64,000 bases of DNA, taken from Bombus terrestris. Taxonomy: Eukaryota; Arthropoda; Insecta; Hymenoptera; Apidae. Both the position numbers and the translations under genes were made by a program. Shown here in pieces: positions 13,168 through 27,501 of this stretch (positions are counted from its first letter, which is position 1; every line of letters begins with the position of its first letter). The stretch covers positions 310,001 to 374,000 of the forward strand of contig NW_025963556.1 in assembly GCF_910591885.1 (NCBI RefSeq), in the 5' to 3' direction. The notes below the pieces were generated by a model that saw only the letters and a program-made list of their open reading frames with translations, was not told where the DNA came from and ran no database searches.

Positions 13168-16100
13168 TTAACGTACAACGTTATATAGAATTACGATATA
13201 ACGCACAACGTTATGACGTATGACGTTATAACTTATCATGTCATGTAGTATTACGTTATAACGTATGACGTTATGTAGTATTACGTTATTACGAATAACG
13301 TTATATTGTGTAACTTTATAACGCATGACCTTATGTTGTATTACGTTATAACGTATAAAGACATGTAGTATTACGTTATAACGTATGACGTCATGTGGTA
13401 TTACGTTATTACGAATATCGTAATATTGTATTACTTTATGACGTATGACGTCATGTAGTATTACTATATGACGTATGACGTCATGTAGTATTACTATATG
13501 ACGTATGACGTCATGTAGTATTAGGTTATAACGTATGAAGTTATGTATTATTACGATATAACGTATGACGTTAAGCAGTATTAGGTTATAACGTATGACG
13601 TTATGTAGTATTAGGTTATAACGTATGGCGTTATGTAGTATTACGATATAACGTATGACGTTATGCAGTACTACGTTATAACGTATGACGTTATGTAGTG
13701 TTACGTTATAATGTATGACTTTATGTAGCATTACGGTATTTCGAACAACGTTGTATTGTGTTACTTTATAACGTATGACGTTATGTAGTGTTACGTTATA
13801 ACGTATGACGCCGTGTAGTATTACGTTATAAGTATAACATTATGTAGTATCACGTTATAGCGTATGACGTCATGTAGTATTACGTTATTACGAATATCGT
13901 AATATTGTGTTACTTTATGACGTATGACGTCATGTAATATTGCTTTATGACGTATGACGTCATGTAGTATTTCCTTATAACGTATGACGTTATGTAGTAT
14001 TACGATATAACGTATGACGTCATGTAGTATTACTTTATGACGTATGACGTCATGTAGTATTACTTTATGACGTATGACGTCATGTAGTATTACTTTATGA
14101 CGTATGACGTCATGTAGTATTACTTTATGACTTATGACGTCATGTAGTATTACTTTATGACGTATGACGTCATGTAGTATTACTTTATGACGTATGACGT
14201 CATGTAGTATTACTTTATGACGTATGACGTCATGTAGTATTTCGTTATAACGTATGACGTTATGCAGTATTACGATATAACGTATGACGTTATGCGGTAT
14301 TAGGTTATAACGTATGACGTTATGGAGTATTACGTTATAACGTATGACGTCATGTGGTATTACGTTATTACGAATAACGTTATATTATGTTACGTCATGT
14401 AGTATTACTTTATGACGTATGACGTCATGTAGTATTACTTTATGACGTATGACGTCATGTAGTATTACTTTATGACGTATGACGTCATGTAGTATTACTT
14501 TATGACGTATGACGTCATGTAGTATTACTTTATGACGTATGACGTCATGTAGTATTTCGTTATAACGTATGACGTTATGCAGTATTACGATATAACGTAT
14601 GACGTTATGCAGTATTAGGTTATTACGAATATCGTAATATTGTGTTACTTTATGACGTATGACGTCATGTAATATTGCTTTATGACGTATGACGTCATGT
14701 AGTATTTCCTTATAACGTATGACGTTATGTAGTATTACGATATAACGTATGACGTTATGCAGTACTACGTTATAACGTATGACTTTATGTAGTGTTACGT
14801 TATAACGTATGACGTTATGTATTAGTACGATATAACGTATGACGTTATGCAGTATGAGGTTATAACGTATGACGTCATGTAGTTTTGCGTTATAACGTAT
14901 GACGTCATGTAGTATTAGGTTATAACGTATGCCGTCATGTAGTATTACGTTATAACATATGACGTCATGTAGTAATACGATATAACGTACAACGTTATAT
15001 AGAATTACGATATAACGCACAACGTTATGTCGTATTACGTTATAACGTATCATGTCATGTAGTATTACGTTATTACGAATAACGTTATATTGTGTTACCT
15101 TATAACGTGTGACCTTTTGTTGTATTACGTTATAACGTATAAAGGCATGTAGTATTACGTTGTAACGTATGACGTCATGTAGTATTACTTTATGACGTAT
15201 GACGTCATGTAGTATTATGTTATAACATATGCCGTCATGTAGTATTACGTTATAACATATGACGTCATGTAATATTACGATATAACGCACAACGTTATGT
15301 CGTATTACGTTATAACTTATCATGTCATGTAGTATTACGTTATAACGTATGACTTTATGTAGTATTACGTTATTACGAATAACGTTATATTGTGTAACTT
15401 TATAACGTATGACCTTATGTTGTATTACGTTATAACGTATAAAGACATGTAGTATTACGTTATAACGTATGACGTCATGTGGTATTACGTTATTACGAAT
15501 ATCGTAATATTGTATTACTTTATGACGTATGACGTCATGTAGTATTACTATATGACGTATGACGTCATGTAGTATTAGGTTATAACGTATGAAGTTATGT
15601 ATTATAACGATATAACGTATGACGTTAAGCAGTATTAGGTTATAACGCATGACGTTATGTAGTATTAGGTTATAACGTATGGCGTTATGTAGTATTACGA
15701 TATAACGTATGACGTTATGCAGTACTACGTTATAACGTATGACGTTATGTAGTGTTACGTTATAATGTATGACGTTATGTAGCATTACGGTATTTCGAAC
15801 AACGTTGTATTGTGTTACTTTATAACGTATGACGTTATGTAGTGTTACGTTATAACGTATGACGCCGTGTAGTATTACGTTATAAGTATAACATTATGTA
15901 GTATCACGTTATAGCGTATGACGTCATGTAGTATTACGTTATTACGAATATCGTAATATTGTGTTACTTTATGACGTATGACGTCATGTAGTATTGCTTT
16001 ATGACGTATGACGTCATGTAGTATTTCCTTATAACGTATGACGTTATGTAGTATTACGATATAACGTATGACGTTATGCAGTACTACGTTATAACGTATG

Positions 16101-16975
16101 ACTTTATGTAGTGTTACGTTATAACGTATGACGTTATGTATTAGTACGATATAACGTATGACGTTATGCAGTATGAGGTTATAACGTATGACGTCATGTA
16201 GTTTTGCGTTATAACGTATGACGTCATGTAGTATTAGGTTATAACGTATGCCGTCATGTAGTATTACGTTATAACATATGACGTCATGTAATATTACGAT
16301 ATAACGTACAGCGTTATATAGAATTACGATATAACGCACAACGTTATGTCGTATTACGTTATACCGTATGACGTTATATTGTGTTACTTTATGACGTATG
16401 ACGTCATGTAGTATTACTTTATGACGTATGACGTCATGTAGTATTACTTTTTGACGTATGACGTCATGTAGTATTACTTTATGACGTATGACGTCATGTA
16501 GTATTTCGTTATAACGTATGGCGTTATACAGTATTACGATATAACGTATGACGTTATGCGGTATTAGGTTATAACTTATGACGTTATGGAGTATTACGTT
16601 ATAACGTATGACGTCATGTGGTATTACGTTATTACGAATAACGTTATATTATGTTACGTCATGTAGTATTACTTTATGACGTATGACGTCATGTAGTATT
16701 ACTTTATGACGTATGACGTCATGTAGTATTACTTTATGACGTATGACGTCATGTAGTATTACTTTATGACGTATGACGTCATGTAGTATTACTTTATGAC
16801 GTATGACGTCATGTAGTATTTCGTTATAACGTATGACGTTATGCAGTATTACGATATAACGTATGACGTTATGCAGTATTAGGTTATAACGTATGACGTC
16901 ATGTAGTATTACTTTATGACGTATGACGTCATGTAGTATTACTTTATGACGTATGACGTCATGTAGTATTTCGTT
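13168..16975 (+). repeat. HOR unit 8, 3808 bp: double unit lacking the middle anchor
   Basis: The first half has X(n=2), the 1-bp deletion near 13831, YL-short, seven ACTTTATG monomers and deleted G (14385). Its tail then joins straight into H2 (TTAGGTTATTACGAATATCG near 14620) and full Y. At about 15290 the YR end (ACGATATAACGCACAACG) runs into XL without the anchor base, then XR (n=1), a second 1-bp deletion (about 15885), partial Y skipping YM, and deleted G (about 16650). Length is 30x128 - 32. It holds the longest minus-strand open stretch, 466 codons at 14385-15785. Confidence 0.85.
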
Positions 16976-17964
16976 TTAACGTACAACGTTATATAGAATT
17001 ACGATATAACGCACAACGTTATGTCGTATTACGTTGTAACTTATCATGTCATGTAGTATTACGTTATAACGTATGACGTTATGTAGTATTACGTTATTAC
17101 GAATAACGTTATATTGTGTAACTTTATAACGTATGACCTTATGTTGTATTACGTTATAACGTATAAAGACATGTAGTATTACGTTATAACGTATGACGTC
17201 ATGTGGTATTACGTTATTACGAATATCGTAATATTGTATTACTTTATGACGTATGACGTCATGTAGTATTACTATATGACGTATGACGTCATGTAGTATT
17301 ACTATATGACGTATGACGTCATGTAGTATTACTATATGACGTATGACGTCATGTAGTATTACTATATGACGTATGACGTCATGTAGTATTAGGTTATAAC
17401 GTATGAAGTTATGTATTATTACGATATAACGTATGACGTTAAGCAGTATTAGGTTATAACGTATGACGTTATGTAGTATTAGGTTATAACGTATGGCGTT
17501 ATGTAGTATTACGATATAACGTATGACGTTATGCAGTACTACGTTATAACGTATGACGTTATGTAGTGTTACGTTATAATGTATGACTTTATGTAGCATT
17601 ACGGTATTTCGAACAACGTTGTATTGTGTTACTTTATAACGTATGACGTTATGTAGTGTTACGTTATAACGTATGACGCCGTGTAGTATTACGTTATAAG
17701 TATAACATTATGTAGTATCACGTTATAGCGTATGACGTCATGTAGTATTACGTTATTACGAATATCGTAATATTGTGTTACTTTATGACGTATGACGTCA
17801 TGTAATATTGCTTTATGACGTATGACGTCATGTAGTATTTCCTTATAACGTATGACGTTATGTAGTATTACGATATAACGTATGACGTCATGTAGTATTA
17901 CTTTATGACGTATGACGTCATGTAGTATTACTTTATGACGTATGACGTCATGTAGTATTTCGTT
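16976..17964 (+). repeat. HOR unit 9, 989 bp: X(n=4), YL-short
   Basis: Complete X with four ACTATATG monomers, the 1-bp deletion near 17700, YL-short, then only two ACTTTATG monomers before the next anchor. It has neither tail nor G. Length is 30x33 - 1. Confidence 0.87.
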
Positions 17965-20078
17965 TTAACGTACAACGTTATATAGAATTACGATATAACG
18001 CACAACGTTATGTCGTATTACGTTATAACTTATCATGTCATGTAGTATTACGTTATAACGTATGACGTTATGTAGTATTACGTTATTACGAATAACGTTA
18101 TATTGTGTAACTTTATAACGTATGACCTTATGTTGTATTACGTTATAACGTATAAAGACATGTAGTATTACGTTATAACGTATGACGTCACGTGGTATTA
18201 CGTTATTACGAATATCGTAATATTGTATTACTTTATGACGTATGACGTCATGTAGTATTACTATATGACGTATGACGTCATGTAGTATTACTATATGACG
18301 TATGACGTCATGTAGTATTACTATATGACGTATGACGTCATGTAGTATTACTATATGACGTATGACGTCATGTAGTATTAGGTTATAACGTATGAAGTTA
18401 TGTATTATTACGATATAACGTATGACGTTAAGCAGTATTAGGTTATAACGTATGACGTTATGTAGTATTACGATATAACGTATGACGTTATGCAGTACTA
18501 CGTTATAACGTATGACGTTATGTAGTGTTACGTTATAATGTATGACGTTATGTAGCATTACGGTATTTCGAACAACGTTGTATTGTGTTACTTTATAACG
18601 TATGACGTTATGTAGTGTTACGTTATAACGTATGACGCCGTGTAGTATTACGTTATAAGTATAACATTATGTAGTATCACGTTATAGCGTATGACGTCAT
18701 GTAGTATTACGTTATTACGAATATCGTAATATTGTGTTACTTTATGACGTATGACGTCATGTAATATTGCTTTATGACGTATGACGTCATGTAGTATTTC
18801 CTTATAACGTATGACGTTATGTAGTATTACGATATAACGTATGACGTTATGCAGTACTACGTTATAACGTATGACTTTATGTAGTGTTACGTTATAACGT
18901 ATGACGTTATGTATTAGTACGATATAACGTATGACGTTATGCAGTATGAGGTTATAACGTATGACGTCATGTAGTTTTGCGTTATAACGTATGACGTCAT
19001 GTAGTATTAGGTTATAACGTATGCCGTCATGTAGTATTACGTTATAACATATGACGTCATGTAGTAATACGATATAACGTACAACGTTATACAGAATTAC
19101 GATATAACGCACAACGTTATGTCGTATTACGTTATAACGTATCATGTCATGTAGTATTACGTTATTACGAATAACGTTATATTGTGTTACCTTATAACGT
19201 GTGACCTTTTGTTGTATTACGTTATAACGTATAAAGGCATGTAGTATTACGTTGTAACGTATGACGTCATGTAGTATTACTTTATGACGTATGACGTCAT
19301 GTAGTATTATGTTATAACATATGCCGTCATGTAGTATTACGTTATAACATATGACGTCATGTAATATTACGATATAACGTACAGCGTTATATAGAATTAC
19401 GATATAACGCACAACGTTATGTCGTATTACGTTATACCGTATGACGTTATATTGTGTTACTTTATGACGTATGACGTCATGTAGTATTACTTTATGACGT
19501 ATGACGTCATGTAGTATTACTTTATGACGTATGACGTCATGTAGTATTACTTTATGACGTATGACGTCATGTAGTATTTCGTTATAACGTATGGCGTTAT
19601 GCAGTATTACGATATAACGTATGACGTTATGCGGTATTAGGTTATAACTTATGACGTTATGGAGTATTACGTTATAACGTATGACGTCATGTGGTATTAC
19701 GTTATTACGAATAACGTTATATTATGTTACGTCATGTAGTATTACTTTATGACGTATGACGTCATGTAGTATTACTTTATGACGTATGACGTCATGTAGT
19801 ATTACTTTATGACGTATGACGTCATGTAGTATTACTTTATGACGTATGACGTCATGTAGTATTACTTTATGACGTATGACGTCATGTAGTATTTCGTTAT
19901 AACGTATGACGTTATGCAGTATTACGATATAACGTATGACGTTATGCAGTATTAGGTTATAACGTATGACGTCATGTAGTATTACTTTATGACGTATGAC
20001 GTCATGTAGTATTACTTTATGACGTATGACGTCATGTAGTATTACTTTATGACGTATGACGTCATGTAGTATTTCGTT
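17965..20078 (+). repeat. HOR unit 10, 2114 bp: X(n=4, lacks TGGCG monomer), full Y, G
   Basis: X has four ACTATATG monomers but lacks the monomer carrying TTAGG...TGGCGTTATG, and carries CACGTGG for CATGTGG near 18190. The 1-bp deletion is near 18659. YL, YM, YR, deleted G (about 19720), five ACTTTATG monomers, tail and three further ACTTTATG monomers follow. Length is 30x71 - 16. Confidence 0.86.
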
Positions 20079-21967
20079 TTAACGTACAACGTTATATAGA
20101 ATTACGATATAACGCACAACGTTATGTCGTATTACGTTATAACTGATCATGTCATGTAGTATTACGTTATAACGTATGACGTTATGTAGTATTACGTTAT
20201 TACGAATAACGTTATATTGTGTAACTTTATAACGTATGACCTTATGTTGTATTACGTTATAACGTATAAAGACATGTAGTATTACGTTATAACGTATGAC
20301 GTCATGTGGTATTACGTTATTACGAATATCGTAATATTGTATTACTTTATGACGTATGACGTCATGTAGTATTACTATATGACGTATGACGTCATGTAGT
20401 GTTACTATATGACGTATGACGTCATGTAGTATTAGGTTATAACGTATGAAGTTATGTATTATTACGATATAACGTATGACGTTAAGCAGTATTAGGTTAT
20501 AACGTATGACGTTATGTAGTATTAGGTTATAACGTATGGCGTTATGTAGTATTACGATATAACGTATGACGTTATGCAGTACTACGTTATAACGTATGAC
20601 GTTATGTAATGTTACGTTATAATGTATGACTTTATGTAGCATTACGGTATTTCGAACAACGTTGTATTGTGTTACTTTATAACGTATGACGTTATGTAGT
20701 GTTACGTTATAACGTATGACGCCGTGTAGTATTACGTTATAAGTATAACATTATGTAGTATCACGTTATAGCGTATGACGTCATGTAGTATTACGTTATT
20801 ACGAATATCGTAATATTGTGTTACTTTATGACGTATGACGTCATGTAATATTGCTTTATGACGTATGACGTCATGTAGTATTTCCTTATAACGTATGACG
20901 TTATGTAGTATTACGATATAACGTATGACGTCATGTAGTATTACTTTATGACGTATGACGTCATGTAGTATTACTTTATGACGTATGACGTCATGTAGTA
21001 TTACTTTATGACTTATGACGTCATGTAGTATTACTTTATGACGTATGACGTCATGTAGTATTACTTTATGACGTATGACGTCATGTAGTATTACTTTATG
21101 ACGTATGACGTCATGTAGTATTTCGTTATAACGTATGACGTTATGCAGTATTACGATATAACGTATGACGTTATACGGTATTAGGTTATAACGTATGACG
21201 TTATGGAGTATTACGTTATAACGTATGACGTCATGTGGTATTACGTTATTACGAATAACGTTATATTATGTTACGTCATGTAGTATTACTTTATGACGTA
21301 TGACGTCATGTAGTATTACTTTATGACGTATGACGTCATGTAGTATTACTTTATGACGTATGACGTCATGTAGTATTACTTTATGACGTATGACGTCATG
21401 TAGTATTACTTTATGACGTATGACGTCATGTAGTATTACTTTATGACGTATGACGTCATGTAGTATTTCGTTATAACGTATGGCGTTATGCAGTATTACG
21501 ATATAACGTATGACGTTATGCGGTATTAGGTTATAACTTATGACGTTATGGAGTATTACGTTATAACGTATGACGTCATGTGGTATTACGTTATTACGAA
21601 TAACGTTATATTATGTTACGTCATGTAGTATTACTTTATGACGTATGACGTCATGTAGTATTACTTTATGACGTATGACGTCATGTAGTATTACTTTATG
21701 ACGTATGACGTCATGTAGTATTGCTTTATGACGTATGACGTCATGTAGTATTACTTTATGACGTATGACGTCATGTAGTATTACTTTATGACGTATGACG
21801 TCATGTAGTATTTCGTTATAACGTATGACGTTATGCAGTATTACGATATAACGTATGACGTTATGCAGTATTAGGTTATAACGTATGACGTCATGTAGTA
21901 TTACTTTATGACGTATGACGTCATGTAGTATTACTTTATGACGTATGACGTCATGTAGTATTTCGTT
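20079..21967 (+). repeat. HOR unit 11, 1889 bp: X(n=2), YL-short, two G modules
   Basis: X carries a private AACTGATCATG near 20145. After the 1-bp deletion (about 20746) and YL-short, two cycles of ACTTTATG run, GCGG tail and deleted G (about 21270 and 21610) precede the final run and tail. Length is 30x64 - 31, which fits two 15-bp and one 1-bp deletions. Confidence 0.86.
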
Positions 21968-23421
21968 TTAACGTACAACGTTATATAGAATTACGATATA
22001 ACGCACAACGTTATGTCGTATTACGTTATAACTTATCATGTCATGTAGTATTACGTTATAACGTATGACTTTATGTAGTATTACGTTATTACGAATAACG
22101 TTATATTGTGTAACTTTATAACGTATGACCTTATGTTGTATTACGTTATAACGTATAAAGACATGTAGTATTACGTTATAACGTATGACGTCATGTGGTA
22201 TTACGTTATTACGAATATCGTAATATTGTATTACTTTATGACGTATGACGTCATGTAGTATTACTATATGACGTATGACGTCATGTAGTATTACTATATG
22301 ACGTATGACGTCATGTAGTATTAGGTTATAACGTATGAAGTTATGTATTATTACGATATAACGTATGACGTTAAGCAGTATTAGGTTATAACGTATGACG
22401 TTATGTAGTATTAGGTTATAACGTATGGCGTTATGTAGTATTACGATATAACGTATGACGTTATGCAGTACTACGTTATAACGTATGACGTTATGTAATG
22501 TTACGTTATAATGTATGACTTTATGTAGCATTACGGTATTTCGAACAACGTTGTATTGTGTTACTTTATAACGTATGACGTTATGTAGTGTTACGTTATA
22601 ACGTATGACGCCGTGTAGTATTACGTTATAAGTATAACATTATGTAGTATCACGTTATAGCGTATGACGTCATGTAGTATTACGTTATTACGAATATCGT
22701 AATATTGTGTTACTTTATGACGTATGACGTCATGTAATATTGCTTTATGACGTATGACGTCATGTAGTATTTCCTTATAACGTATGACGTTATGTAGTAT
22801 TACGATATAACGTATGACGTCATGTAGTATTACTTTATGACGTATGACGTCATGTAGTATTACTTTATGACGTATGACGTCATGTAGTATTACTTTATGA
22901 CTTATGACGTCATGTAGTATTACTTTATGACGTATGACGTCATGTAGTATTACTTTATGACGTATGACGTCATGTAGTATTACTTTATGACGTATGACGT
23001 CATGTAGTATTTCGTTATAACGTATGACGTTATGCAGTATTACGATATAACGTATGACGTTATGCGGTATTAGGTTATAACGTATGACGTTATGGAGTAT
23101 TACGTTATAACGTATGACGTCATGTGGTATTACGTTATTACGAATAACGTTATATTATGTTACGTCATGTAGTATTACTTTATGACGTATGACGTCATGT
23201 AGTATTACTTTATGACGTATGACGTCATGTAGTATTACTTTATGACGTATGACGTCATGTAGTATTTCGTTATAACGTATGACGTTATGCAGTATTACGA
23301 TATAACGTATGACGTTATGCAGTATTAGGTTATAACGTATGACGTCATGTAGTATTACTTTATGACGTATGACGTCATGTAGTATTACTTTATGACGTAT
23401 GACGTCATGTAGTATTTCGTT
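21968..23421 (+). repeat. HOR unit 12, 1454 bp: X(n=2), YL-short, G
   Basis: Complete X(n=2), the 1-bp deletion near 22631, YL-short, six ACTTTATG monomers (one CTTATGACG form), tail with GCGG, deleted G (about 23160), three ACTTTATG monomers and tail. Length is 30x49 - 16, the same as unit 19. Confidence 0.87.
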
Positions 23422-25146
23422 TTAACGTACAACGTTATATAGAATTACGATATAACGTATAACGTTATGTCGTATTACGTTATAACTTATCATGTCATGT
23501 AGTATTACGTTATAACGTATGACTTTATGTAGTATTACGTTATTACGAATAACGTTATATTGTGTAACTTTATAACGTATGACCTTATGTTGTATTACGT
23601 TATAACGTATAAAGACATGTAGTATTACGTTATAACGTATGACGTCATGTAGTATTACGTTATTACGAATATCGTAATATTGTGTTACTTTATGACGTAT
23701 GACGTCATGTAATATTGCTTTATGACGTATGACGTCATGTAGTATTTCCTTATAACGTATGACGTTATGTAGTATTACGATATAACGTATGACGTTATGC
23801 AGTACTACGTTATAACGTATGACTTTATGTAGTGTTACGTTATAACGTATGACGTTATGTATTAGTACGATATAACGTATGACGTTATGCAGTATGAGGT
23901 TATAACGTATGACGTCATGTAGTTTTGCGTTATAACGTATGACGTCATGTAGTATTAGGTTATAACGTATGCCGTCATGTAGTATTACGTTATAACATAT
24001 GACGTCATGTAGTAATACGATATAACGTACAACGTTATATAGAATTACGATATAACGCACAACGTTATGTCGTATTACGTTATAACGTATCATGTCATGT
24101 AGTATTACGTTATTACGAATAACGTTATATTGTGTTACCTTATAACGTGTGACCTTTTGTTGTATTACGTTATAACGTATAAAGGCATGTAGTATTACGT
24201 TGTAACGTATGACGTCATGTAGTATTACTTTATGACGTATGACGTCATGTAGTATTATGTTATAACATATGCCGTCATGTAGTATTACGTTATAACATAT
24301 GACGTCATGTAATATTACGATATAACGTACAGCGTTATATAGAATTACGATATAACGCACAACGTTATGTCGTATTACGTTATACCGTATGACGTTATAT
24401 TGTGTTACTTTATGACGTATGACGTCATGTAGTATTACTTTATGACGTATGACGTCATGTAGTATTACTTTATGACGTATGACGTCATGTAGTATTACTT
24501 TATGACGTATGACGTCATGTAGTATTACTTTATGACGTATGACGTCATGTAGTATTTCGTTATAACGTATGACGTTATGCAGTATTACGATATAACGTAT
24601 GACGTTATGCGGTATTAGGTTATAACTTATGACGTTATGGAGTATTACGATATAACGTATGACGTCATGTGGTATTACGTTATTACGAATAACGTTATAT
24701 TATGTTACGTCATGTAGTATTACTTTATGACGTATGACGTCATGTAGTATTACTTTATGACTTATGACGTCATGTAGTATTACTTTATGACGTATGACGT
24801 CATGTAGTATTACTTTATGACGTATGACGTCATGTAGTATTTCGTTATAACGTATGACGTTATGCAGTATTACGATATAACGTATGTCGTTATGCAGTAT
24901 TAGGTTATAACGTATGACGTCATGTAGTATTACTTTATGACGTATGACGTCATGTAGTATTACTTTATGACGTATGACGTCATGTAGTATTTCGTTATAA
25001 CGTATGACGTTATGCAGTATTACGATATAACGTATGTCGTTATGCAGTATTAGGTTATAACGTATGACGTCATGTAGTATTACTTTATGACGTATGACGT
25101 CATGTAGTATTACTTTATGACGTATGACGTCATGTAGTATTTCGTT
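23422..25146 (+). repeat. HOR unit 13, 1725 bp: XL to YL chimera, full Y, G, doubled tail
   Basis: XL passes into YL around H2 (about 23660-23690), so XR and its 1-bp deletion are absent. Full Y, five ACTTTATG monomers, GCGG tail, and a G carrying GGAGTATTACGATATAACG (about 24650) follow. The tail, with the variant GTATGTCGTTATG, is present twice 150 bp apart. Length is 30x58 - 15. Confidence 0.86.
24841..25140 (+). repeat. 150-bp tail duplicated in tandem
   Basis: TTCGTTAT, GCAG, GTATGTCG, GCAG, TTAGG and two ACTTTATG monomers occur at 24841 and again at 24991, a five-monomer duplication. The doubled tail is itself copied at 26251 and 26401 by the 1,410-bp duplication. Confidence 0.88.
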
Positions 25147-26556
25147 TTAACGTACAACGTTATATAGAATTACGATATAACGCACAACGTTATGTCGTAT
25201 TACGTTATAACGTATCATGTCATGTAGTATTACGTTATTACGAATAACGTTATATTGTGTTACCTTATAACGTGTGACCTTTTGTTGTATTACGTTATAA
25301 CGTATAAAGGCATGTAGTATTACGTTGTAACGTATGACGTCATGTAGTATTACTTTATGACGTATGACGTCATGTAGTATTATGTTATAACATATGCCGT
25401 CATGTAGTATTACGTTATAACATATGACGTCATGTAATATTACGATATAACGTACAGCGTTATATAGAATTACGATATAACGCACAACGTTATGTCGTAT
25501 TACGTTATACCGTATGACGTTATATTGTGTTACTTTATGACGTATGACGTCATGTAGTATTACTTTATGACGTATGACGTCATGTAGTATTACTTTATGA
25601 CGTATGACGTCATGTAGTATTACTTTATGACGTATGACGTCATGTAGTATTTCGTTATAACGTATGACGTTATGCAGTATTACGATATAACGTATGACGT
25701 TATGCGGTATTAGGTTATAACTTATGACGTTATGGAGTATTACGTTATAACGTATGACGTCATGTGGTATTACGTTATTACGAATAACGTTATATTATGT
25801 TACGTCATGTAGTATTACTTTATGACGTATGACGTCATGTAGTATTACTTTATGACGTATGACGTCATGTAGTATTACTTTATGACGTATGACGTCATGT
25901 AGTATTACTTTATGACGTATGACGTCATGTAGTATTACTTTATGACGTATGACGTCATGTAGTATTTCGTTATAACGTATGACGTTATGCAGTATTACGA
26001 TATAACGTATGACGTTATGCGGTATTAGGTTATAACTTATGACGTTATGGAGTATTACGATATAACGTATGACGTCATGTGGTATTACGTTATTACGAAT
26101 AACGTTATATTATGTTACGTCATGTAGTATTACTTTATGACGTATGACGTCATGTAGTATTACTTTATGACTTATGACGTCATGTAGTATTACTTTATGA
26201 CGTATGACGTCATGTAGTATTACTTTATGACGTATGACGTCATGTAGTATTTCGTTATAACGTATGACGTTATGCAGTATTACGATATAACGTATGTCGT
26301 TATGCAGTATTAGGTTATAACGTATGACGTCATGTAGTATTACTTTATGACGTATGACGTCATGTAGTATTACTTTATGACGTATGACGTCATGTAGTAT
26401 TTCGTTATAACGTATGACGTTATGCAGTATTACGATATAACGTATGTCGTTATGCAGTATTAGGTTATAACGTATGACGTCATGTAGTATTACTTTATGA
26501 CGTATGACGTCATGTAGTATTACTTTATGACGTATGACGTCATGTAGTATTTCGTT
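25147..26556 (+). repeat. HOR unit 14, 1410 bp: anchor joined to YM; two G modules
   Basis: The anchor start block (ACAACG, GCACAACG) leads into AACGTATCATG and YM, so XL, XR and YL are missing; the join lies in the block X and Y share. YR, deleted G (about 25798), a second deleted G (about 26112) and the doubled GTATGTCG tail follow. Length is 30x48 - 30. Confidence 0.87.
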
Positions 26557-27501
26557 TTAACGTACAACGTTATATAGAATTACGATATAACGCACAACGT
26601 TATGTCGTATTACGTTATAACGTATCATGTCATGTAGTATTACGTTATTACGAATAACGTTATATTGTGTTACCTTATAACGTGTGACCTTTTGTTGTAT
26701 TACGTTATAACGTATAAAGGCATGTAGTATTACGTTGTAACGTATGACGTCATGTAGTATTACTTTATGACGTATGACGTCATGTAGTATTATGTTATAA
26801 CATATGCCGTCATGTAGTATTACGTTATAACATATGACGTCATGTAATATTACGATATAACGTACAGCGTTATATAGAATTACGATATAACGCACAACGT
26901 TATGTCGTATTACGTTATACCGTATGACGTTATATTGTGTTACTTTATGACGTATGACGTCATGTAGTATTACTTTATGACGTATGACGTCATGTAGTAT
27001 TACTTTATGACGTATGACGTCATGTAGTATTACTTTATGACGTATGACGTCATGTAGTATTTCGTTATAACGTATGACGTTATGCAGTATTACGATATAA
27101 CGTATGACGTTATGCGGTATTAGGTTATAACTTATGACGTTATGGAGTATTACGTTATAACGTATGACGTCATGTGGTATTACGTTATTACGAATAACGT
27201 TATATTATGTTACGTCATGTAGTATTACTTTATGACGTATGACGTCATGTAGTATTACTTTATGACGTATGACGTCATGTAGTATTACTTTATGACGTCT
27301 GACGTCATGTAGTATTACTTTATGACGTATGACGTCATGTAGTATTACTTTATGACGTATGACGTCATGTAGTATTTCGTTATAACGTATGACGTTATGC
27401 AGTATTACGATATAACGTATGACGTTATGCAGTATTAGGTTATAACGTATGACGTCATGTAGTATTACTTTATGACGTATGACGTCATGTAGTATTTCGT
27501 T
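26557..27501 (+). repeat. HOR unit 15, 945 bp: anchor joined to YM; one G
   Basis: Same anchor-to-YM join as unit 14, then YR, ACTTTATG run, tail with GCGG, deleted G (about 27210), five ACTTTATG monomers (one GACGTCTGACG near 27297) and a tail with one ACTTTATG before the anchor. Length is 30x32 - 15. Confidence 0.87.

Larger units (their letters stand above)
24395..27420 (+). repeat. 1,410-bp tandem duplication, a little over two copies
   Basis: The segment from about 24395 to 26010 repeats at +1410. Shared rare markers are GGAGTATTACGATATAACG (about 24640 and 26050), the CTTATGACG form, and the doubled GTATGTCG tail. The left limit is where TTATACCG is present in one copy only; the right limit is GCGG versus GCAG near 26010 and 27420. 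Confidence 0.85.

Noticed and set aside
14385..15785. Long minus-strand open reading frames (187 to 466 codons, ATG or GTG starts) as protein genes
   Set aside because: They follow from a 30-bp stop-free frame. Starts and stops fall at the same satellite variants in each unit, the product is a low-complexity 10-residue repeat, and no promoter, signal peptide, domain or unique part is seen. Inherited nonsense and frameshift lesions are spread with the array.
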